NCBI GenBank assembly: GCA_041591915.1
Contig: JBFHRB010000094.1
Coordinates: forward strand, 1-11,616
Length of the DNA stretch: 11,616 bases
Reading direction: 5' to 3'
Origin: JBFHRB01 sp041591915
GTDB taxonomy: Bacteria; Actinomycetota; Nitriliruptoria; Nitriliruptorales; Nitriliruptoraceae
A program made the position numbers and the translations under genes. Below, piece after piece: positions 6,759 through 11,616 of this stretch (within the stretch, counting starts at the first letter, position 1; every line of letters begins with the position of its first letter). Below the pieces are notes generated by a model. It was not told where the DNA came from, searched no databases, and saw nothing but the letters and a program-made list of their open reading frames with translations.

Positions 6759-8978
6759 ATGCAGACCAGAACGGCCCACCGGACCTGCCCGCTGTGCGAG
6801 GCCACGTGCGGGCTGGAACTGACGCTCGTCGACGACCGCATCACGCGCGTCCGGGGAGACGACGAGGACGTCTTCAGCCGCGGTTACATCTGTCCCAAGG
6901 GCGCGCTCTACGGCGAGCTCGAGCACGACCCGGACCGGCTCACGCGACCGCTCGTGAAGGTCGATGGGCGACATGTGGAGGTGAGCTGGGACGAGGCGTT
7001 CGAGCGCGTGGCAGAACTGCTCACCCCGATCCTCGAGTCCGACCGCAACGCCGTCGCCGCCTACGTCGGGAACCCGAACGTCCACAACGTCGCCGGGCAG
7101 TTCTACCTCCGGCCGCTGCTCAAGGCGCTGGGTACGAGGTCGATCTTCAGCGCGTCGACGGTCGACCAGATGCCCAAGCACATCTCCAGCGGCTACCTCT
7201 TCGGCAGCCCGGTGGCCATCCCGGTGCCGGACCTCGATCGCACCGACCACCTCCTCCTGCTGGGTGCCAACCCGCACATGAGCAACGGGAGCCTGTGCAC
7301 GGCGCCCGACTTCCCGGGACGGTTGAGGGCCATCCGGGACGGCGGCGGCAAGGTGGTGGTCATCGACCCTCGTCGCACGCGGACCGCGGAGAAGGCGTCC
7401 GAGCACCACTTCATCCGGCCTGGTACGGACCCCTACCTCCTCCTCGCCATGGTGGCCACGCTCGATGCGGAGGGACTCGTCGACCTCGGCCACGTGGCCG
7501 GACGGGTCGACGGCCTCGACGTCGTGCTCGACGCTGCTCGCGTCTACACCCCGGAGCAGGTGGCGCCCACCTGCGGCATCCCGGCCGAAGAGATCCGTCG
7601 CCTGGCGCGCGAACTCGCGGCGGCCGAGCGAGGTGCCGTGTACGGGCGCATCGGGACGCACACGGTGCCCTTCGGCACGCTCGCCGCGTGGCTCGTCGAC
7701 GTCCTCAACGTCATCACGGGCAACCTCGACCGGGCAGGCGGCGTGATGTGGCCCCTCGCGGCGCACGACCAGGCCTCCGGGCGCCCGAAGGAGTTCCGGA
7801 CGGGTCGGTGGCACAGCCGCGTGCGAGGGCTGCCGGAGGTCCTGGGGGAGCTGCCGGTCGCGACGCTGGCCGACGAGATCCTCACCGAGGGTGACGGCCG
7901 CGTCCGAGCGCTGGTCACGGTTGCGGGCAACCCCGTGGTGTCGACACCCGATGCCGGGCGCCTCGACGAGGCGCTGCAGTCGCTGGATGTCATGGTCAGC
8001 GTGGACATCTACCTCAACGAGACGACGCGGCACGCCGACGTCATCCTCCCGTCCCCACCCGACCTCACCCGCCCCCACTACGACGGCGCCTTCTACCGCC
8101 TGGCGGTGCGCAACGTCGCCAACTACTCGCCGCCGGTGGTCGAACTCGCCGACGACGCGATGCCCGAGTGGGAGATCCTCGCGAAGCTGTCGCTGATCGC
8201 CCTGGGGCAGCCCACGTCGACGCCGCCGTCGGTCGCCGACGAGTTCGTCATCCGCCTCCTCGTCGAGGGCGGGTGCAAGGACCCGGAGGGGCCGATCGCC
8301 GGACGCGATCCGGACGACGTGCTCGCCCAGCTCGCGCCCCGAACCGGCCCGGATCGCGTCCTCGACTACCTGCTCCGCGTGGGTGCGTACGGAGACGGCT
8401 TCGGTCGGGACCCGGACGGCCTGACGCTCGACCGGCTGGCGGCACACGAGCACGGGCTGGACCTCGGCCCGCTGCAACCGCGCCTCGACGACGTGATCCG
8501 CCACCCGAGTGGGCAGGTCCACCTGGCGGCCGAGGTCTTCCTCGACGACCTCGAACGCCTGCGTGAGGCGCAGTCACGCTTCATGGACGCGTCGCACGTG
8601 CTCGTCGGTCGGCGACACGTCCGCAGCAACAACTCGTGGATGCACAACATCGCCGGGCTCAACGGGGGATCGAACCGCTGCACCCTGCACCTGCACCCCG
8701 AGGACGCGGCAGAACTGGGCGTCGACGACGGAGCGGTCGTGGAGGTCAGGTCTCGTGCCGGCGCGGTCGAGGCGCCCGTCGAGGTCACCGAGGACATCAT
8801 GCGTGGCGTGGTGAGCCTGCCGCACGGGTGGGGCCACGATGTCGAGGGGGTCGGGCTGACGGTCGCACGCGACCGCCCGGGGGTGAACAGCAACGTCCTC
8901 ACCGACGCGACCGACATCGACGTGCCCTCCGGCAATGCGGTCCTGAACGCCATCCCCGTGACCCTGGCGGCCGTGTGA
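6759..8978 (+). CDS. Molybdopterin-dependent oxidoreductase (MopB/DMSO reductase superfamily), cytosolic
   Basis: The 739-residue enzyme has an N-terminal [4Fe-4S] motif C10-x2-C13-x3-C17-x27-C45 (RTCPLCEATC to GYICPKG), a bis-pterin-binding core (about 60-600; LLLLGANPHMSNGS at 165-178 and VVVIDPRRTRTAE at 199-211) and the C-terminal dinucleotide-binding domain (about 615-739; NNSWMHNIAGLNGG, SLPHGWGHD). There is no Tat signal, so it should act in the cytosol. In the region where formate dehydrogenases and nitrate reductases carry the Mo-binding Cys or Sec, this protein reads IFSASTVDQMPKHISSG (129-145), so Ser or Thr, or no side chain, may bind the metal. No NADH-binding or quinone-linked partner subunit is encoded nearby. 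Substrate and electron carrier are therefore unknown; annotation as formate dehydrogenase would be unsafe. Its stop overlaps the moeA start (GTGA). Confidence 0.92.
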   Translation: MQTRTAHRTCPLCEATCGLELTLVDDRITRVRGDDEDVFSRGYICPKGALYGELEHDPDRLTRPLVKVDGRHVEVSWDEAFERVAELLTPILESDRNAVAAYVGNPNVHNVAGQFYLRPLLKALGTRSIFSASTVDQMPKHISSGYLFGSPVAIPVPDLDRTDHLLLLGANPHMSNGSLCTAPDFPGRLRAIRDGGGKVVVIDPRRTRTAEKASEHHFIRPGTDPYLLLAMVATLDAEGLVDLGHVAGRVDGLDVVLDAARVYTPEQVAPTCGIPAEEIRRLARELAAAERGAVYGRIGTHTVPFGTLAAWLVDVLNVITGNLDRAGGVMWPLAAHDQASGRPKEFRTGRWHSRVRGLPEVLGELPVATLADEILTEGDGRVRALVTVAGNPVVSTPDAGRLDEALQSLDVMVSVDIYLNETTRHADVILPSPPDLTRPHYDGAFYRLAVRNVANYSPPVVELADDAMPEWEILAKLSLIALGQPTSTPPSVADEFVIRLLVEGGCKDPEGPIAGRDPDDVLAQLAPRTGPDRVLDYLLRVGAYGDGFGRDPDGLTLDRLAAHEHGLDLGPLQPRLDDVIRHPSGQVHLAAEVFLDDLERLREAQSRFMDASHVLVGRRHVRSNNSWMHNIAGLNGGSNRCTLHLHPEDAAELGVDDGAVVEVRSRAGAVEAPVEVTEDIMRGVVSLPHGWGHDVEGVGLTVARDRPGVNSNVLTDATDIDVPSGNAVLNAIPVTLAAV

Positions 8979-10156
8979 CCGGACACGACGTCCACGTCGA
9001 CGAGGCCCTCGAGCGCCTGCTCGGTCGGGCCAGCGCGACGCCTGCGGCTGCGGTCGGGGTCGAGCGTGCCCTCGGACGCGTGCTCGCCAGGGACCTCCGC
9101 AGTGTCCGCACGCTCCCACCCACCGACGAGAGCGCGATGGACGGCTTCGCGCTGCGTGCGACCGATGTGGCCGGGGGTGGCGCCGTGCAGGTCGTCGGGG
9201 AGGCCCTGGCCGGTCGCGGCGGACCCGCGGCCATCGGCGTGGGCCAGGCCCTGTACGTGGCGACGGGCGCGCCCCTGCCCGACGGGGCCGATGCCGTCGT
9301 GCCGATCGAGTCGGTCGTCGAGGACGGACCCAGCCTCCGCGTCGTCGACGCCCCCGAGATCGGCGCCCACATCCGCCGGGCAGGCGAGGACGTTCGCGAG
9401 GGCGATCTGCTGCTGCGCGCGGGGGAGCGGCTCACGCTCGGCGGCGTGGCCGCGGCAACCGGCACGGGGTCGTCGACGGTGCACGTGCACCGTGCCCCGC
9501 GGGTCGCGATCCTCACCACGGGGGACGAGGTGGGTCGCTCCCGCCCCGACGCCCTCGGCCCCGCACTCGGCGCGGCCGTGCACGCGGCCGGTGGCCAGGT
9601 CGTCATCCTGCGCCACGTCACCGACCGAGCTCGAGCCGTCCGGCGGATCGTCGTGGCCGCCGCCGCGAGGGCCGACCTGCTGGTCACCACGGGTGGCGTG
9701 TCCGTGGGGCGCGCCGACGCCACCATCCGGGTGCTCGACAAGGTCGGCGAAGTGCTCGTGCGCGGCGTCGCGCTGCGACCAGGGCATCCGTTCACCGCGG
9801 CGCTGGTCGGCGATGCGCTCGTGACGGCGCTACCGGGGAACCCGGTCGCCGCGCTCGCCTGCTTCGACCTCTTCACGCGCCCACTCCTCGACCGCTTGCA
9901 GGGAGGGATCGGTGCGGTCCCGGCCGAGCGGGCCCGGCTGGCGTGCACCGTGCCGCGCAGGCCCGACGTCCATCAGCACCTCCGCGCTCGCCTCACGGCC
10001 GCTGCGGAAGGCCTCGTGGTGGACCCGAGCGGGCCTCGCGGGAGTGCGCGTCTCGGCACGCTGGCTGGAGCCGCGGCCTGGCTGCCGGTGCCACCCGGGG
10101 ACGGCGCCCTCGCGCAGGGCGACCTCGTCGACGTGCGCCGCATGGCCGGGTCATGA
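8975..10156 (+). CDS. moeA: Molybdopterin molybdenumtransferase MoeA
   Basis: The 393-residue protein has the full MoeA layout: DESAMDGFALRATDV (51-65), TGAPLPDGADAVVPIE (97-112), ILTTGDEV (179-186), TTGGVSVGRAD (238-248), PGNPVAAL (287-294) and a C-terminal domain IV from about 318. MoeA inserts molybdate into adenylylated molybdopterin to give Moco. Two departures are visible: the usual KPGKP motif reads RPGHP (268-272), and the Asn/Ser-containing stretch normally found after TGDE is replaced by GRSRPDALGPAL. The start is GTG at 8975, overlapping the oxidoreductase TGA by four bases and matching the expected N-terminus (VDEALERLLGRA); this implies translational coupling. Its own stop overlaps the mobA start (ATGA). 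The context says it serves the enzyme encoded just upstream. Confidence 0.95.
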   Translation: MTGHDVHVDEALERLLGRASATPAAAVGVERALGRVLARDLRSVRTLPPTDESAMDGFALRATDVAGGGAVQVVGEALAGRGGPAAIGVGQALYVATGAPLPDGADAVVPIESVVEDGPSLRVVDAPEIGAHIRRAGEDVREGDLLLRAGERLTLGGVAAATGTGSSTVHVHRAPRVAILTTGDEVGRSRPDALGPALGAAVHAAGGQVVILRHVTDRARAVRRIVVAAAARADLLVTTGGVSVGRADATIRVLDKVGEVLVRGVALRPGHPFTAALVGDALVTALPGNPVAALACFDLFTRPLLDRLQGGIGAVPAERARLACTVPRRPDVHQHLRARLTAAAEGLVVDPSGPRGSARLGTLAGAAAWLPVPPGDGALAQGDLVDVRRMAGS

Positions 10157-10728
10157 CCCGCGTCGGGGTGCTCCTGGGCGGGGGGCAGAGCCGGAGGATG
10201 GGGCGTGACAAGGCTTCGTTGCAGCGTCAGGACGGTACGACGCTGCTCGACGCGGGCATCACCTTCCTGCTCGGGGCCTGCGCGACCGTCCTCGTGGCCG
10301 ATCGCGGCCGCCATCCGCTGCCTGCTGGAGCCGTCGCCGTGGACGATCCAGGGCAAGGGCCCCTGGTCGCGCTCGTTCGTGCCCTCCGCCTCGTGCGTGG
10401 GGACGACGTCGCGTGGGTCCTCGCCGTGGACCATGTCGCCCCGAGCGCAACCCTCTTCCACTCCCTCGAGGAGCGGCTCGAGATGGCGGACGTCTCGTTG
10501 GCGGAGCACGGTGGACTGCCACAACCGTTCCACGGGGTCTGGTCGGCCCGCTGCCACGCAGCGCTCGAACGACTGGTCGACAACGGGGAGCGCAGCGTCG
10601 TCCGCGCGCTCGGCGACCTCGACACCCGGTCGATCGCCGCGCGTGAGGCCGATGCCCTCGCCGGGGGTCCCGCGTGGGCCGAGGATGTCGACACGGCAAC
10701 GGCTGCCGAACGACATGGCCTGGCGTAG
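10153..10728 (+). CDS. mobA: Molybdenum cofactor guanylyltransferase-like protein MobA
   Basis: The 191-residue protein begins with the nucleotidyltransferase signature LLGGGQSRRMGRDKASL (7-23), which binds GTP. GQGPLVALVRALR (68-80) matches the usual GPLAGL region, WVLAVDHVAP (88-97) holds the probable metal-binding Asp (D93), and WAEDVDTATAAE (175-186) corresponds to the family's C-terminal Asn/Asp-Thr-x-x-(D/E) segment. MobA couples GMP to Moco to make the guanine-dinucleotide cofactor used by DMSO-reductase-type enzymes, which agrees with the oxidoreductase two genes upstream. Motif conservation outside the N-terminus is weak, so a different nucleotide (CTP, MocA-like) is possible but less fitting. 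The ATG at 10153 overlaps the moeA stop (ATGA). It is the last gene of the operon; its TAG stop lies inside a TAGGAT box. Confidence 0.88.
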   Translation: MTRVGVLLGGGQSRRMGRDKASLQRQDGTTLLDAGITFLLGACATVLVADRGRHPLPAGAVAVDDPGQGPLVALVRALRLVRGDDVAWVLAVDHVAPSATLFHSLEERLEMADVSLAEHGGLPQPFHGVWSARCHAALERLVDNGERSVVRALGDLDTRSIAAREADALAGGPAWAEDVDTATAAERHGLA

Positions 10729-10731
10729 GAT
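10726..10731 (+). promoter_or_regulatory. Candidate -10 box for the leader/small RNA
   Basis: TAGGAT fits TANNNT and includes the mobA stop codon. A start about seven bases later (about 10738) would fall at the first hairpin of the structured region. No -35 is clear, and the RNA could equally be transcribed by read-through from the operon. Confidence 0.35.
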
Positions 10732-10744
10732 GGGCGGACCAGGG

Positions 10745-10752
10745 AAAGGAGG
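10745..10752 (+). promoter_or_regulatory. Unusually strong Shine-Dalgarno of the 15-codon ORF
   Basis: AAAGGAGG lies seven bases before TTG 10760. The wider stretch 10744-10758 can pair without interruption to the conserved 16S rRNA 3' end (14 Watson-Crick pairs and one G-U), far beyond the 4-7 pairs usual for a ribosome site. Confidence 0.7.
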
Positions 10753-10759
10753 TGGTCCG

Positions 10760-10807
10760 TTGAGTAGTAGCAGTCATACAGGGACCCTGGAGGTGACCGG
10801 CCGCTAG
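10760..10807 (+). CDS. Possible 15-residue leader peptide
   Basis: TTG-initiated ORF encoding MSSSSHTGTLEVTGR and ending in TAG 10805-10807. The case for translation is the perfect Shine-Dalgarno seven bases upstream. The stop codon sits in the loop of the CGGCCG/CGGCCG hairpin, and the element complementary to the Shine-Dalgarno lies 10 nt past the stop, so a ribosome on this ORF would keep the two apart. The peptide has four Ser in a row and no Cys, Trp or Met run that would suggest classical amino-acid attenuation. It could be a regulatory leader, a small functional peptide, or a fortuitous ORF inside an RNA whose SD-like stretch has another role. Confidence 0.4.
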   Translation: MSSSSHTGTLEVTGR

Positions 10808-10917
10808 GACGGCCGCTGGACCACCTGGTGGAGATCCACCGTGTCACCACCGCGACGACCGTCGAGAGTTGGTCCCGCTCGACACACCAGTCCGTCGCGG
10901 ACTCCAGTACGAATCAC

Positions 10918-10947
10918 CCACAGCCCCGGCGCACGCCGGGGCTGTGG
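10918..10947 (+). terminator. Strong GC-rich hairpin, probable terminator without U-tract
   Basis: CCACAGCCCCGGCG (10918-10931) is perfectly complementary to CGCCGGGGCTGTGG (10934-10947), with CA between; in practice 13 pairs and a four-base loop. No T-run follows (cgtcgagg), which is common in actinobacterial terminators. It stands four bases before the msrB ribosome site, so it could end the operon or leader transcript, or control msrB. Confidence 0.65.
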
Positions 10948-10951
10948 CGTC

Positions 10952-10958
10952 GAGGAGG
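10952..10958 (+). promoter_or_regulatory. Ribosome binding site of msrB
   Basis: GAGGAGG lies seven bases before ATG 10966 and sets this start over an in-frame ATG at 10828 that would translate through the hairpins. There is no room for a promoter between the hairpin at 10947 and the start, so msrB must be transcribed from upstream of 10918, through the hairpin. Confidence 0.75.
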
Positions 10959-10965
10959 GCAGCCG

Positions 10966-11385
10966 ATGAGCGAGCGCATCCACGTCAACACCGAGGAACT
11001 CCGGGCGCGGCTGAGTGCCGAGCAGTTCGCCGTCACCCAGCAGGCCGCCACCGAACGGCCGTTCACCGGCGTCTACTGGGACCACAAGGAGGCCGGGACC
11101 TACCGCTGCGTCGTGTGCGAGACCGAGCTGTTCACGTCGGACACGAAGTACGACTCGGGGTGTGGGTGGCCGAGCTTCTGGGAGCCCGCGCTCGACGACG
11201 TGGTCGAGCGCAAGACCGACCTGAGCCACGGGATGGTCCGCACCGAGGTGCTGTGCAAGGCCTGTGGCGCGCATCTCGGGCACGTCTTCAAGGACGGCCC
11301 GCAGCCCACGGGACTGCGCTACTGCATCAACTCGGCCTCGCTCGACTTCGAGTCCGCCGGCGGTGACGCGCCCGTCGCGGGCTAG
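10966..11385 (+). CDS. msrB: Peptide-methionine (R)-S-oxide reductase MsrB
   Basis: The 139-residue protein reduces methionine-R-sulfoxide in proteins, repairing oxidative damage in the cytosol. Visible features are the two zinc-binding CxxC pairs (C48/C51 in RCVVCETELF and C97/C100 in LCKACGAHLGHVF), the signature YDSGCGWPSFWEP (62-74; C66 is the likely resolving Cys) and the catalytic Cys120 in RYCINSASLDF. Length and domain are those of a stand-alone MsrB; no MsrA is fused or adjacent. A good ribosome site fixes the start. It lies directly after the structured RNA and its 14-bp hairpin, so its expression may depend on read-through. Its TAG stop interleaves with the stop of the convergent sigma factor gene. 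Confidence 0.96.
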   Translation: MSERIHVNTEELRARLSAEQFAVTQQAATERPFTGVYWDHKEAGTYRCVVCETELFTSDTKYDSGCGWPSFWEPALDDVVERKTDLSHGMVRTEVLCKACGAHLGHVFKDGPQPTGLRYCINSASLDFESAGGDAPVAG

Positions 11386-11616
11386 GCAGACACGACCTTC
11401 GAGGGCGCGTCCTGGTCGAGGCGGGTGCGCCAGGTGGTGTGTTGGGCCATGTCGGTGAGGAAGCTGGCGCGGGCGCGGCGTCCGGGGGCGTGGTCGTCGG
11501 TGTCGGTCCAGGGGATGCCGTCGAACTGGGTGGCGAAGTAGGCGCGGATGGCGGTGAGGGCTTCGCTGCGGATCTGGGAGATGCGGGCTTCGGTGACGCC
11601 GAGGTCGTCGGCGATG
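11382..11616 (-). CDS. Sigma-70 family (FliA-like) RNA polymerase sigma factor, C-terminal 77 residues
   Basis: Only the last 77 codons are in the window; the 5' part lies beyond 11616. The segment begins inside sigma region 4 with a helix-turn-helix, IADDLGVTEARISQIRSEAL, which contacts the -35 element. The pattern is that of FliA/WhiG-type factors, though region 4 alone cannot settle the subgroup. About 50 residues follow (AIRAYFATQFDGIPWTDTDD, then GRRARASFLTDMAQ and TTWRTRLDQDAP), longer than the usual FliA end. Codon choice differs from the neighbours: 62 of 77 codons end in C, and both Glu codons are GAA where adjacent genes favour GAG. Its TAG stop (11382-11384) interleaves with that of msrB. 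Confidence 0.85.
   Translation of the reverse strand, partial: IADDLGVTEARISQIRSEALTAIRAYFATQFDGIPWTDTDDHAPGRRARASFLTDMAQHTTWRTRLDQDAPSKVVSA

Larger units (their letters stand above)
10736..10947 (+). ncRNA. Candidate structured leader or small RNA upstream of msrB
   Basis: The 237 bp between mobA and msrB hold a row of hairpins. H1: GGACCA 10736-10741 with TGGTCC 10753-10758, displaying GGGAAAGGAGG in its loop. H2: CGGCCG 10798-10803 with CGGCCG 10810-10815, loop CTAGGA. H3: GGTGG 10827-10831 with CCACC 10836-10840. H4: GTCGAG 10861-10866 with CTCGAC 10878-10883. H5: AGTCCG 10889-10894 with CGGACT 10898-10903. H6: the strong hairpin 10918-10947. A rival pairing joins 10750-10758 (AGGTGGTCC) to 10818-10826 (GGACCACCT), masking the Shine-Dalgarno. 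I do not recognise an RNA family. It may be a cis-acting leader of msrB, a free small RNA, or both; this is inference from base pairing only. Confidence 0.5.

Noticed and set aside
6126..8522. Minus-strand ORF of 798 codons opposite the AAA ATPase and oxidoreductase
   Set aside because: It is antisense to two strongly recognised genes and has no recognisable domain or ribosome site.
8366..9787. Minus-strand ORF of 473 codons opposite oxidoreductase and moeA
   Set aside because: Low-complexity shadow translation, with motif-complete genes on the other strand.
10781..10876. Pairing of GGGACC (10781-10786) with GGTCCC (10871-10876) as a pseudoknot
   Set aside because: Six-base matches are expected by chance in this GC-rich stretch; noted but not supported without covariation.
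10736..10947. Structured region as tRNA, tmRNA, 6S or RNase P RNA
   Set aside because: There is no cloverleaf, no tRNA-like ends with a CCA region, no single long bulged rod and no RNase P core; it is a string of short hairpins.
10828..10965. Longer msrB start at ATG 10828
   Set aside because: The added residues are not MsrB-like and would be translated through the hairpins; a strong ribosome site precedes 10966.

Overview
The window is very GC-rich, gene-dense DNA that looks like a flagellated actinobacterium. A deep-branching class such as Nitriliruptoria (Egibacter, Egicoccus or Euzebya relatives) is my guess. Pointers are a DUF3097 gene, a secreted protein joining cell-wall-binding repeats (CWB2) to CHRD domains, mycobacterial-style leaderless genes, and the end of a FliA-like sigma factor. 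The placement is inference from gene content, not from a marker gene.

Layout from left to right. Positions 1-2079 (-): C-terminally cut, secreted CWB2x3 + CHRDx3 surface protein. Positions 2138-2650 (+): small lipoprotein of unknown function, divergent from the first gene. Positions 2732-3247 (+): acidic, proline-rich, probably disordered protein of unknown function. Positions 3248-4045 (-): DUF3097. Positions 4056-4562 (-): SixA-type histidine phosphatase. Positions 4606-10728 (+): a tight four-gene operon of a CDC48/p97-like AAA ATPase with a degenerate first ATPase ring, a molybdopterin oxidoreductase, moeA and mobA. The last three encode a Mo enzyme and two steps of its cofactor synthesis, and their coding regions overlap by 4 nt at each junction. 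Positions 10736-10947: a non-coding, hairpin-rich stretch holding a 15-codon ORF behind an exceptionally long Shine-Dalgarno (SD) sequence, ending in a 14-bp GC-rich hairpin. Positions 10966-11385 (+): msrB. Positions 11382-11616 (-): C-terminus of a sigma-70 family factor.

Three genes (lipoprotein, DUF3097, AAA ATPase) share one start architecture: TANNNT, exactly seven bases, then ATG, with no SD. This points to leaderless transcripts. Genes inside the operon and msrB have good SD sequences or translational coupling. Two convergent gene pairs end with touching or interleaved stop codons. No tRNA, rRNA, CRISPR array, insertion sequence or phage gene was seen.

The most unusual element is the structured leader or small-RNA candidate at 10736-10947. 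It carries 15 contiguous bases able to pair with the 3' end of 16S rRNA and a downstream segment that can mask that site.
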